Shown piece after piece: positions 33,797-45,608 of a DNA stretch of 64,000 nucleotides (position 1 is its first letter; each line of letters opens with the position of its first letter). This DNA comes from Cryptomeria japonica. Lineage: Eukaryota; Streptophyta; Pinopsida; Cupressales; Cupressaceae. A model generated the notes under the pieces. That model worked only from the letters and a program-made list of their open reading frames with translations, made no database searches and had not been told where the DNA came from. The position numbers were made by a program, and so were the translations under genes. The DNA lies in assembly GCF_030272615.1 (NCBI RefSeq), contig NC_081406.1:237687922-237751921 (forward strand), read 5' to 3'.

Positions 33797-35185
33797 TGTT
33801 AATTTTAGAGGATCCAGTGAGAACTAAGAGGGGGGTGAATCAATATTAACAACAAATTCAAATTAAAAATCAACCTTATAAAAATTTCACCAAATCAAAT
33901 AATAACCATCAAAAAAACCATTTACCAGTACTGGTATCAACTGATAATCATCTACTAATATGATTTATCAAGTCTGCACATTAAGTGTTCATTAACCATG
34001 AATTAACTAAAAATAAAACATAACAACACATAAAAACATTCACCATATGAACACCATGTTTTTCACGTGGAAACCCAAATACAGAAAAACAACGGTGGGA
34101 ATTGGTAACCACAAAAATTTGTGCACTCTTTTGGAATGCACCCTGTTAGGAGCCTAGCCTAGTTAGGAGCTTACAAAGATGCCCTGTTAGGAGTAGACAC
34201 TGTTATGAGTCACCCAGTTAAGGGATTTAAATGATGAGCCATGTTAGGATCATCCTAGCAAGAGGATTTATAACTCAGATGTTGAGCCACCCTTTTAGGG
34301 GATTTACAATGTAAGGCATGTTAGGAAGTATCCAGTTAAGGGATTTTGACTACTGCAACTATTAGGGAAGAACAATGAATGATCTAGGTATAGCACTTAA
34401 CTGCTTTCTTGATCAGATCCAATTCTACTCCAAATCTGCTACACTCTAGCAGATCTCTCACATTCTAGTTCGACTTCACACTCTTCTCAAAACCATCGAC
34501 ACAACAAAAATCTATTGTACCGACCTAAATAACCTTCACAACTTAGTCGGTTATAAAACCCTAAGAATTGCAACATAGATCATCATAGATCTTTGTAACT
34601 CATTACAGATCATCATATGGATCATTACAATCAATTACAACCATTGAATGATCACTGCACCTTGATCTGATATCTTTCAAACCCTTACCTCATTCTGCTA
34701 AGCACTTTGCACATTCCCAAGAAATTTGCTCTTGATTGCACCAAAACATCAATCAAACACTTCGCGCAGTTCCAGCCATGTCATCACCAACATTTGAACC
34801 TGATGTAGATCAACGTCAAACCAAAACTCATTAACTTGTTAAGAAAATTCTTTACTGGTCCTTAAACCCTTCTTAAACCCTAGCAAAAATACAATAGAAA
34901 TCATAACATGACTTCTGGTAACCAAAAGATGATGTGGTTCCAATTAGATACATATTATAATGATGCATACTCACATTCCAAACTGCAACACTTCAATCAT
35001 CACCAATCACCAGATCTAATCAAAACATTTCTTTGTTTACTGGTTAAGATCCTAATTCCTAGTTTCCTGTTTCTTTACTGGTAAGCTCTTTCTGGTAGAC
35101 CAAAAAGACTAAGATGACAAAATACAACATAGTAAGCATTAGTTTCCATCAATGACAACACAAATAACTGATCAAAGTCATCAAT
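33797..35185 (-). mobile_element. Copia 5' LTR, truncated at its outer end
   Basis: Its inner end is AAAATTAACA next to the PBS. It matches the 23,568-25,098 LTR throughout but stops at about 35,185, roughly 115 bp short of the TGTTGGCATG terminus, where unrelated T-rich DNA begins. Confidence 0.85.
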
Positions 35186-35474
35186 TCTTGAATTTTTTTT
35201 GGATTCAATTGTGTGTATTTTTTTCCATCAACGTTTCAAATCACACTCTGTGATTCATCCTCAGGATGAAAAGAATTCCAAGGACATGAAAGATGTTGAG
35301 TTGCAGATTTGAGACAAAATATAAAGAGATGAGGGGTATAGGAGGGCATGAGGATCGAGGAAAAAAGAAAAAGAAAAAAGACCACCTAAAGTTAGGAAGA
35401 CAAAAAACCTTAGGAATAACCACCCAAAGAAAAAAAGGGAAGCCTAGCAACACTAACACACCAATTAAAAACAA

Positions 35475-35738
35475 GACTGTGGACAAAACTTTGCTCCTTC
35501 ATTGGAGATACTCCCACTTGATGATAAAGGGAAACTGGACTTGGATCCCAAAGCTATTATAGACATGAGGGAGAAAGGACTAAGGGAAAAATCCATTCCA
35601 TATTTTTTGGTGAAGTGGAAGAATCTTCGCCTTGATGATACCAATTGGGAAGGGATGGAGATTTTTTAGGATTTGATTTTGAAATTTCTTAAGGACAATC
35701 AATCTTTGGGAAGGAGTTTCATGTCCTTTGCTCCCTAA
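35475..35738 (+). pseudogene. Chromodomain relic, probably from a Gypsy chromovirus
   Basis: A frame running to a TAA at 35736-35738 reads KLDLDPKAIIDMREKG, then IPYFLVKWKNLRLDDTNWEG. This is the chromodomain pattern (YLVKWKGL...TWE) with the aromatic residues and the Trp-Glu kept. One stop follows soon after, in MEIF*DLI. Lys-rich sequence precedes it in another frame. In plants such a domain is found at the C-terminus of chromovirus integrases, where it binds modified histones, and in host chromatin proteins. No integrase is detectable upstream, so the origin is not settled. It abuts the truncated Copia LTR. Confidence 0.6.
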
Positions 35739-35759
35739 GGCTAACATGCAACACTTCAT

Positions 35760-36410
35760 TTGTAGATTTTTTTTAAAACAATTTGTATGTAGTAATTAAT
35801 AAATATTAGATATTAAATATACTTTAAAATAAAAAAATTTAAATAGTAAAATGGATACCCAAATTTAAATTTCATATTAGGTGCCTATGCTAGGTTATGT
35901 ACCCTACTTTGGAGCATCTATTTATTTTATTTTGGATTTCATTTAAGATATGCTTTAGATTTTGGGATGAATTTTACCATTTTGATGCATTTGAACCAAT
36001 ATGTAAACCCTATCAAATGTGAAGAGGTTGGACAAAAACCCAATCCCTTACAACAAATTCATTCAAAATTCTACATGTTGACTCCTAATCCCTCATTCAT
36101 CATTGCACAAGCCAATTTCATAAGTAGCCATCCTTGTGAACTAAGGTTATTTGGGAGGTGATTCCACAAGTAGCTATAAAAAAAATGTCACAATTAAGGG
36201 CTTATCACTAGACAACATAGAAGACTTAGGAGGCTAGATTTGGAAGAAAAGTTTTCTCATATCTAAGGAAGTTGGTGCTAGATGTGAGCACTCCCCAATT
36301 GTTGGGAAAATGGTGTCTCAACCTTGGTATCTTATCAAGACTTGATATCTTTGGGGAAGAAGTATTTTGAGAAGCAAGTAAATGAGCTCTAACATGATAT
36401 CTCCATCAAC
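35760..36410. other. AT-rich DNA without recognised features
   Basis: No coding region or repeat is evident. Only short random frames occur. Confidence 0.4.
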
Positions 36411-36419
36411 ATTCTCTCA

Positions 36420-39371
36420 CACAATGGTTTTGTTTAGTTTTAGTTGAAGGTTGTGAAGGTTTAGGTTCATCAGGTATAGGCTTATTTTCTTCTTTCAAGG
36501 AAGGATGCATAAGAGGAGGTCTTTTAGGTTTAACAATAGGAGATGTCAGGTGCTTCCATTTGTAATATGTAGGAGGTGGGACCAGACCATATAAAGGAGG
36601 AATAGAAGGTGTAGGAAGGAGACTGGGTCCATCATGAGGAGGAGGGATAGGTCTATCCTTAGGAGGAATAGATTGACACTTATGAGGAAGAGATTTTCTA
36701 TCCTTGGGAGGAATAATATACTCACCCTTAAGAGAAGAAATAGATTATTCCTTAGGAGAAAGAATATCTCTATCCTTAGGAGGAAGAATAAACTTATCCA
36801 TAAGAAGAGGCATATGATCATCAGTTGGAGGAAGAATAAGTGATGGGTTTATAGGTTTACTCAAGGATAAAATCATCTCATTCTTCCATTTTTTATAAGA
36901 TTGAAAAAGAGGATCACTTATAGGTTTAATTGGTTGGAATTGTTCAAACCAAGAATAATCAAGACAAACATCTCTTTGCCTAATTGTGGGTTGGTACATG
37001 CTATTATTAACAATTATGATCTTGTCATCAAGAGGGAATTTCAAGCATTTATGAACAGTGGAAGGGATTGCTTTCATGGAAGAGAGTCAAGGATTTCCAA
37101 ACTTCACATGAAATTGTTCTGATGTAGGAATTATAGAAAATTTAACATCTAAATCTTTAGTACCAACTTCAATGGGAAGAGAAATAGAACCAATGATGGG
37201 ACAAGAGAAACCATCAAAGATTTTAATCACCACATCAGATTTATCATATGTTACTTGATGCAATTTTAAGGTATAAAGAAATTATTAATTTATCACATTA
37301 ACCATACAAGTCAGATCAATGAGCACCCCTTGAGAGGGTATGCCTTTGATTATCACTATGATATATAATGGGCCATCGGGTGCTTCAATAGTCTCACTAG
37401 GATCAAAGGTAATGGATAAGTTCTTAGTAGTTTATTTCTATCAATAAGATTCACCATATTATTAGACTCAAGACAAAGATCATTGGTTAAGAAGGAAAGA
37501 CAATCAGTCTCAATTACATTAGTGCAATGGGAAGGAAAAGGATCAGTGAATATTTAAAGATTTTGATTTGGAGGATCTACAAATTTATTTCTTTTATCAT
37601 TTACAACAATCATAGATATGGCATTTCTATCAATCAAGTCTTGAATCTTACTGCTTAAGGAATAACACTTTTCAATGTTATGACTACGCTGATGATGATA
37701 TTGGCAAAAAGTTTTGGAATCAAAGGCAGGTGACAAAGGCTTAGTTGTGTTAATTGGTTTAATAAGTTGAAGTTTCAATACATTCCTTTGTAAGAATTAC
37801 ATCATAATACTATGCAAATCTTCATTAAGATGAGTGAATTATTTTCTAAAGTATTTGGACAAAGGAGGCATACCTATTGTTGTGAATGCTACTTGAGTTT
37901 TGTTGTTTTCATTAAAATTGATGAATCCCTTATTCATTTTGAAATTCACATAAGGTTGTTCAAAAATTTCACTTTTATCATTTGGAGATCCATTGAAGAT
38001 GATTGTTCCAATTGACTCATAATAAGGTGATAATTATGGAGTACTATGCACAACTGCATAAAGGAAGCAAACTCAAAAAAAAGAAGTTTATCCTTAATAT
38101 CTTTTTACAAATTATGAATAAACATTCTTTGAATATCTTGATCAAGCATAGGAAAACAAATTTGAGAATACAAATGTTTGTATCTACCAATAAATCAGTC
38201 ACTTTTTCTTTAACACCTTGTTTATAATGCATCAAAGTGATCAAAGTGATCTTAGGACCAATATTATTGTGAAATTGTTGAATAAAAGCATTAGCCAATT
38301 GTTGAAAAGAAGTAATAGAATGAGGCAAATAACAATACCATTGCAAAGCTTTATCCCCAAGTGTTCTAGTAAACAATTTAGCTAACAATCTTTGGTCATG
38401 AGAAATATCACTACAAAAAGTTTGAAATGTTTTAGCATGAGTAAAGGATCATCTTTTCCATTATAAATATCCAATTGATGGACTTCAACAAGTTTAGGAG
38501 GGACAACTCAGACAATGTCATTAGATGATGGGCTCCCTACATCAAATGTGGGCACATTATACTTAGATTGATTTATGGAAGCTATTTGTTGTTGTAAGGA
38601 AGACATTTTTTGAGCTATATTATTGATGGTATCTTCAATGGAAGGATTGAAATTGAACATGTTGGATTGAGGAGGGGTAACATTGTTGAATGAAGGAGGA
38701 TCTTGAGAATGAGGAGGTGGGACACTATGATAGGTAGTTATGAGAGATGATTGGGTAAAAAATAGAAGACTCATTGGAGGAGGTATGAAAGAATTATGAT
38801 TAGAGGAGTTTCCCCCTTGGATAACATGGGTAGGTATGATATTTTATGTATAGGTAGCCATGATGTTAGATGTAAAAGTGCGAACACTAGATATAGGAGT
38901 AGTCAATGAAATATAATGATTAACTTGACTAGGAGGTTGTGTATAGCCAAGGACTTCAACACAACTATTCATAGGTATAATATTAGTATCAAAAATATGA
39001 GAAATACCATGCAACACATCAACACCAAGTTTATCACTTTGAACCATTGTTTTTAATCCTTCAATCAATGGTAGAGCTTCACTTTCTAGGTATTGTTGAC
39101 TCATCCATTGTTGAAGATTTTAAAATTTATTGTCAATCTTTGCCAATTGGTCAATGGACACCCTATTTAGTGATTCATCAACATCATGAGTATTAAGGAA
39201 AGAATGAGAATAAACAAGATCATTTGTAGGATTGGAAGAACCACCAACATTCTCATGGAATAAGTTATCCAAATTAGGCTCCATCTCCTCAGTAATTAAA
39301 CCTTGGGAACCCTTAATTCTACAACTTCTCATGAGAATATTATAGGTTGAACTAATAGTAGTAAAAATCAT
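36420..39371 (-). pseudogene. Ty3/Gypsy gag-protease remnant B
   Basis: Minus-strand order: an N-terminal gag segment (39371-39120), the SQQYLESEALPLIEGLK segment (39104-38844), a Pro/Gln-rich part with a heptad-like NIAQKMSSLQQQIASI stretch (38774-38508), the retrotransposon gag core (GDKALQWYCYLPHSITSF, near 38,350), the zinc-binding CQYHHQRSHNIEKC (37,690), and a protease C-terminal segment whose NPWLSSMKAIPST is the counterpart of RPWIHVMQAVPST in the complete Gypsy element. A Pro-rich repeat tail follows. Reverse transcriptase and all later domains are absent. Frame changes are numerous. It is closely related to remnant A and more distantly to the Tat/Ogre-type element at 43,804-61,298. 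Confidence 0.72.
36560..36850 (-). repeat. Coding repeat, PPKDR motif
   Basis: Four or five degenerate copies of a 30-45-bp unit encode (I/L)xPPKDR separated by Ser/Leu/Pro residues, within the Gypsy remnant B frame. The plus strand reads as repeated AGGAGGAA and CTATCCTTAGGAGG. Confidence 0.65.
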
Positions 39372-39962
39372 GCACTAGGGGAGGGAAATTGGAATTTTGA
39401 ATTTTGAATTTTGAATTTAAAACTAAATAAATAATGCAAAATTTGGCTAAAAATGATTGTTTAATTGCTTAAGACAATCGATTTGTGATTTTGAAAAGAT
39501 AAATAATTATGCAACCCACAAAAAAATTTTAATTTAAAAAAAATTAGGGCATTGTGCAAATAACTTCTTAATTTTAAAATTTAAATTTAAAATTAGATTT
39601 AAGATTACAATTTTGAAATTGAAATAATTAATGCAAAATTGGGCAACCCACAAGGCTAATTTAAATTTAAAAATTAGGGTTCTTGAAATTAACCACTTGA
39701 TTTTAAAATTTAAATTTGAAATTAGACCTATGATTTCAAATTTTGAATTAGCTTTAAAGTGATAATTCAAAATTTCAACAATCCACAAGCTCAGTTTTAA
39801 ATATTTTGAAAAAATAAGGATTTTTGAAATTAACCACTAAATTTTTATGATTTGCAAGGAGATCAAACTTGTAAATGAAAACTTGAATTTTAAATCACAT
39901 AAACACTCACATTTGAGAACATAAATTAGACATAAGGGTGCAATGATTTGAGTTCACCAAAA
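39372..39962 (-). other. Leader of Gypsy remnant B, with PBS
   Basis: AT-rich with repeated TTTGAATTTTGAATT and TTAAAATTTAAATTT phrases. The PBS-like site lies just inside the LTR (minus strand TGGTGAACTCAAA, 39947-39959), two bases off the PBS of the other Gypsy elements. Confidence 0.55.
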
Positions 39963-41074
39963 TGTAATGGGTGGAAAATTAGGGTTTTCACCATTAGATG
40001 CATGAAAACCACCAATTTGCCATTACATTAAAAAGAGGGGTGAATCCAATAGATTCAGTCACAAATCAATAATGATAAGGACTAAATACTAATTAGATTC
40101 TTGTGAGTTGAAATGTTGAAATTAGGGAAAATGGTTGAAAATGAAGTTAAAAATGCGGCAACAATGAGCTACAATCATCAAATTGAGGCACACACCTATA
40201 TTTGAGCAGTATATGCAAATTCAGACCAAATCTTTGAAAAAAATCCAAAAATGTTGGGACCAAAGTGTCCATTGCTCTAGTTCTCCTAAATTTTTTCATG
40301 CCAAAGAGGGTTGATTTGTCTCTACAAATAATGCCTATTTTGAAGATCACAACTTTGTACCTATTTCTTGCACACATAAAGAAAGAGAAATAGGTTGGGA
40401 AAAGAGGCTTTCTTAGGTCAAACCTCGGTTTCAGAATTAACCATGAAATAGAGATAAAAGGTAATTGAATTGTTGTAAATGAAGATTATCCTTTTGAGGG
40501 AGATGTTGAATAATAACTAAAAATCAAATGATATACCTCTTTGTGAAGTTTTGTTTGTCTCCACAAGGGATTAGGGTTTCATGAAGTTTTTGATAAAATG
40601 TAAATCTTTACTTCAATGCTTGAATCTTGACTTTATTACTGCTCCTAAGATTTAAGGAATACTGATTATTGCTCAATTGCTCTTGAATGCTTGATCTAAT
40701 GTGTGTATAATGATTATCAGATTGATTTGATTACTCAAATGAGAAAGGAAAACCCTCCTTTTATACCTTTTTGTCATAAAAATTGCTAATTTGCCAAGAT
40801 AAGCCGACACGGAGCTAGAAATCTCGCTCAAATTTGAAATAGAGCAAAGGGTATCAAAGGGGCCCAAAATAGGGAGGACCACAACATGGCACTCTAGTCC
40901 TACCCCATTTGGGGGCTAGGACAGGGTGCCTAGCTTATGCAAAAGGTAAAAAGTAATGTCATTTTTAAGAAATACGAGCAAAATCGGTTCCCAATCAGGC
41001 CTAGAGAAATAAACTCTAAGGCAAGGTCCCAATGCGATCAAAATTGTACAAGAATGCAATTTTAGGATGCTACA
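39963..41074 (-). mobile_element. Gypsy remnant B, 5' LTR
   Basis: It runs from TGTAATGG beside the PBS to GCTACA. The minus-strand TATA box (TATAAAAGG) is at 40757-40765. The outer edge is inferred from the CTACA terminus shared with the other Gypsy LTRs. Confidence 0.55.
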
Positions 41075-41098
41075 AAGATAAGATGGGTTCCACTTTAT

Positions 41099-43731
41099 TG
41101 TTGGCATTGTGTTGTCATTGATGTCAATCGATATAGAAGGACAACTAGTATGGGAGTATTGTTGACATGAAATCATTAATGTCAACTAGTGTTATAGGTC
41201 ACAGATAAAGAAGAACAATGTCATTCAAAGGAATGACCACTAGAGTCAATGGTACACAGGTTAATGTTTGACTTGTGTGACTGATATGGATAGGTTACCA
41301 GTACATCTACCACTGGTAAAGAGAAAATGTCAATTGGTAAGTGATGTGTTGACATGGAGAAAACAAATCAATCAAGTGAGTGGTTGTCAACTAGCAACCT
41401 TATGAAAAGTGTACAAGAAAGATGTATAGGTCACTAGTATGGATGATATGGACAAGTTACCAGTATAGTTTGCCACTGGTAAGGAGAAGATGTCAACTAG
41501 TAATTGGTGTATTGACTTGGAGAATAAAAATCAACCAAGAGAGTGGTTGTCAACCAACAAGCTTATGACAAGTGTATAAGAAGGATGTACAGGTCACCGA
41601 TATGTTGTTCAAATGCAGAACAACAAGACTCCCACCAGATAGAGATGTAGTCACCATGTGAAGAGATGACTAATAGTGAATGTACCCACACCAAATCATG
41701 AGTTCATTGCAGGATGTAGATGACAAGGACTCACTCCCACCAGTAAGTGGAGCTTATCTCCTATTATACAAAGTATGCATCATAGATCTGTGATAAGAAT
41801 GAAGAGGTAAAGGTAGGTGTTTCAAGGATCACATGGATCTACCGGTAAATTAAAGGGATGCCTCAAGTGCATGAAATCAGGGATATGCAATGGATCAACA
41901 TAGAAGGCATGTTACACCACTAGGATAGAAAAGGAAGAGTAGAGAATTGATGGATTTGTCACCTTGACAAACTAGTTGAGATAATGTTTGTTTTGATGAT
42001 GAAGATGGCAAAGTAGAGGATCTGTAGAGAGAGTATGCAACCCATATGCAGATGCCTTGGATGGAATTAGTTGAAGGTTGATGACATGGTATCATTAGGA
42101 TGGCTACTGGTGAGTATGAGAACTGGGAAGGAAGCAAAGAGGCTAAGTGATGTGCTCCTACCTGATGAGAATGTGCATGATATGGATAGACATGTCTGGT
42201 GACTGGTTAAGGGGTTCCACCGATAGATCAGCAAAGTGGAGACATGAAGGGTAACCGGTAAAGTGTGAGATACCGAGAGGGTTAGTGAACTGGCAGAAAA
42301 GAAGGACCAGTTGAGTGTATGGTTAGTGTTCCTATTTGAGCCGACATGGAGATCTTTGTTGAAGTGGATACCGATAAAGGATGTCACATGGAGTTGAAGT
42401 GGAAAGATCATAGAGGTCGGTGAAGTGTCATGTCGATGAGGTAGAGGATAGTTGGTCGACATTAAATATTGACTATGAGACTTGAGGAAGAAAAGCAGAG
42501 GATTGCGGCTCGAGATGAAGAAAAAAGAAAGAAATCTAGAAATGACTGATCTTGTAGATCGAAGCAAATTCAAGGAGTAGTTTGGTGAGTGGATCAAGGA
42601 AGGATGATCCGATATTTGTTCTCACTTGTCAAAGGAAACAACTGAGATATTTTTGGCATTTGATAGATGCAGGTCGACATACAGGGTCGTGTTTGCTAAG
42701 TTTAGCAAACGTGTATTTAAAGGCACATTAATGGCGGTGATGTGCAGATAGTTATCTTGGAGTTCAAATCAAATGAGTTCTGATTGGATTTGATGTGCCT
42801 CATGATCAATAGAAGAAATCATAACTGCCTAAAGTTGGAATTGGCCTTTAGTGGGAAAACAAGTTGATAAATAGGCAAGCCAAAATTGATGGATGTTGCT
42901 ACTAAAGGAGAGAGTGTTGCTTGAGAGAAAACGAGTTAAGTATTCAACGAGTATCTAAAAAGAGACTAAGTGGGTGTGAGTGAGAATCAGGTTGAGAGTA
43001 TCAGCTAACAAAGGTGGCGAACCTGTAGTTGTAAGTGACTCAGTGAGAGAAGTATACCGGTGGTGACCAAACTGGTAGAGGAGTTGTAGAAGAGTACAGA
43101 GTAAGCAAGAAGGAACCAGCAAAAGATAGAACCGGTGAGAACAACAGAGAAATTGAGAGAAGAGTCAACCAGTAGGGAGAACTGATAGAGGGAGAGAACT
43201 AGTAGAGAAGGAGAAAAGGATGAATCAATAAGGTTGCAGTAGTGAGAGGGTGAGAGCGAGAGAACCAACAGTGAACTGGATAGAAGATCCAGTAGAGAGT
43301 CTTGAAGAAGAGTTACAAAATTCATTTGTAACAAGCTTATTAACTTGTAAATGATTACGTTTTGTATTCATTGAGTTGGAGCTCAGTGCAGGGGTTGTAG
43401 CTCCTTGGGTTGGTGCCCTAAATCAGGGGTTGGTGCTCCTTGGGTTGGTACCCTAAACATTGTAATCAGGGATTCATTGTGAGGCTGGATTGGAGCTGTA
43501 GACTCCACCAGTATTTCTCATTGAGGTTTTTCCCATCTTGGGTTTTCCTCCTATATGCTAGTGTTATATGATGCTCATTTTTGTGTGAATGGATTTATGT
43601 TGGTCTCCCTACTTACTGGTAAGTCTACATTGAGTTAGATTTGATAACTGGTATACACACATAAGGTAGTTAAAGGGAAAGTTTGAGAACCACTGATTCA
43701 CCCACCTCTTAGTGGTGCATTGTGTCTAACA
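41099..43731 (+). mobile_element. Copia 5' LTR, 2,633 bp
   Basis: It starts TGTTGGCATTG and ends TCTAACA, two bases before a canonical PBS. A TATA-like GATAAATAGG is at 42866-42875. The 43,000-43,270 part has many short ACCGGTGAG/ACCAGTAGAG-like repeats. The GATTCACCCACCTCTTAG block near its end matches the C-rich block of the other Copia LTRs. It is long for a Copia LTR, and I see no clear insertion in it. Its 3' partner is outside the window. Confidence 0.8.
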
Positions 43732-43733
43732 AT

Positions 43734-43745
43734 TGGTATCAGAGC
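43734..43745 (+). promoter_or_regulatory. Copia primer-binding site
   Basis: TGGTATCAGAGC, the standard initiator tRNA-Met complementary site of plant Copia elements. The leader continues 58 bp to the Gypsy insertion point. Confidence 0.9.
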
Positions 43746-43798
43746 ATAGGTTCCCAGTCAGACAAGCTTTCACAAGCTTGGGTAGATTTTGGCTTAAA

Positions 43799-43803
43799 GA
43801 CAC
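43799..43803. repeat. Target-site duplication, left
   Basis: GACAC, identical to 61299-61303 at the other end of the Gypsy element. It belongs to the interrupted Copia leader. Confidence 0.9.
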
Positions 43804-45196
43804 TGATGCTCTGCTAAATGGACAAGGTTAGCAATTGACAAACAACACAAAACACACAAGAAAATTGTTAGTGTTAGTCAATCAAAAACTAATCTAAACA
43901 GGCATATCAAAAGAGACACTAAAATCATGCTAATATATCTAACAAATGAAACAAAGATAATGAGGCATCTCCAAATGCCTCTTAGCATGCTCTTAGTTCC
44001 TTCTCCCTTGTTCCTCTCCTCTCCAAGTTCCAAAATAGTGTAGCTCTCAGCAGCTTTTTGCACTATGGATGCTTATGGAGGATTGAGATTGAAGTATTTG
44101 CTCTAAATATGCATAAAAAGTTAATACTATACTATTGATATTAAAATGATTGATTTTATCCAAAATGACAAGATATTAGTTAATTATGCTAAAATGCTCT
44201 CTTAAAATGCCTATAGCTTAAATGCATACAAGTTTTTAGGATCTTGATTATGAAGAAATGGGCTCTATTTATAGGAAAAATGGAGCAATGGATGGTTGAG
44301 ATTGAGCAATCTCAACAAGGGTCAGGATTGAATGATTTCAAATCCATGTGATGGCTTTCAACCCAATCTCAAGATGACAAGTGTCAATGTGAGATAGGTT
44401 GAGAGGAGAGGGAATAAGCATTAAATGTTTGATATGACTTTGGGAGTTAGAGTCAAGGTTAATTGAATGAATAAACTCTTTATTCAAAGAATAAAGCTTT
44501 TATCCAATGGATAAACTCTTGTGCAAATGTGAAATGGATGAATATGGTCAAAACAATAAATGTTTGGGGGGACAAGTTTGAAATAACCATAAATGGTTAT
44601 ATAAGAGCCATAAATGGTCATGTAAGAGCCATTAGTGGTCTTGGAAGACTTTGGGGGTTAATTTGTTGAACACACAAAGCATTAAATATTTTTCAAAGGC
44701 TTTTTAAGTCTTTGAGAAGTGACTCCATTTTGCTTAGGAATGTGACAATATTTAGGGGATGGATTAGGCTAATTAGGAAGGGGTTAGAAGAATCTAGAAG
44801 GGGATTAGATTTTGCAAGTGGATTTGGTGGGTGAGGGAAAATAGGATTTTATTAAAATAAAAATTCATTTATTTCAATAAATGTGTGCAAATTGCATTTT
44901 TAAGAAAATGCAAGTGGGGGGGGGTAATGATTTAAATAAATATTTTTATTTAATTTATTTATTTAAAAGAGGAATAGGGGATGTAATTAAATAAATAGAT
45001 TTTATTTATTTAATTGATTGGAATTTTGATTTAATGATTTAATTAAAATAAATTGATTAATTTATTTAATTAATAGAAGAATGTTTGGGAATAAATTAAT
45101 TAAATATTAATTTAATTAACTGATGGCTAGTGGATTTTTAATCAAATAAATAGCGAATATTTATTTAATTAAGCTGGACAGATTTGTGTGACTACA
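43804..45196 (-). mobile_element. Gypsy 3' LTR
   Basis: Plus-strand edges are TGATGCTC and TGACTACA. The minus-strand TATA box TATAAATAG is at 44265-44273. A 61-codon minus-strand frame (44063-43878) with a hydrophobic C-terminal half is also open in the partner LTR. Confidence 0.93.
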
Positions 45197-45209
45197 TTTG
45201 CCCCTCTTT
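45197..45209 (-). promoter_or_regulatory. Gypsy polypurine tract
   Basis: On the minus strand it reads AAAGAGGGGCAAA, touching the 3' LTR. It is the expected primer site for plus-strand DNA synthesis. Confidence 0.75.
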
Positions 45210-45505
45210 GAGATGGTGCGGTTTATCGTGTCGTTTCAAAGAAAGAAAAACTGGTGTGAAGAAATGCCCCATAAAATGTAAATTTAATGGGTGGTATGCC
45301 CCCTCGAGAGATGGGCCACAAAATTTTGAAAAGTCGGGCAATCACTCGAAAAAGAATGAAAATTGGCAGGGTGGTAGAAGAGAAGGAGTTAGCCATACGG
45401 GTGAAAAATAGAAGAAAACGGGGGGGAAATGGAGAAATGGGGGGCTCGGGAAGTTCACGGGGACCACGACGGTGAGCGGGGGGAAGTTACGGTGATGGCG
45501 AAGGG

Positions 45506-45513
45506 TATAAATG
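45506..45513 (+). promoter_or_regulatory. TATA box of the antisense PMD gene
   Basis: TATAAATG in a GC-rich surrounding, 103 bp upstream of the first ATG of the captured gene. Its strand is opposite to the retrotransposon's own transcription. Confidence 0.6.
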
Positions 45514-45608
45514 GGGTGAAAGAGGTGAAAACAGGATCATTTGTGACCGCAACCAGTGTGAAACCAGAGCTCTGCGAGTGACATTTGGAGGAGCGAGCAG
45601 CAGCCAGG

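Larger units (their letters stand above)
28580..35185 (-). mobile_element. Copia retrotransposon, nearly complete, degenerate
   Basis: The order on the minus strand is 5' LTR (35185-33797), PBS (33794-33783), gag, protease, integrase, reverse transcriptase, RNase H, polypurine tracts and 3' LTR (29511-28580). The N-terminal half of gag is missing between the PBS and about 33,770. The 5' LTR lacks about 115 bp at its outer end, so no target duplication can be checked. Multiple stops make it inactive. Confidence 0.88.

Noticed and set aside
42067-42597. A 176-codon minus-strand frame inside the plus-strand Copia LTR
   Set aside because: It is antisense in an LTR, Ser/Leu/His-rich with no domain, and best explained by the purine-rich composition of the LTR.
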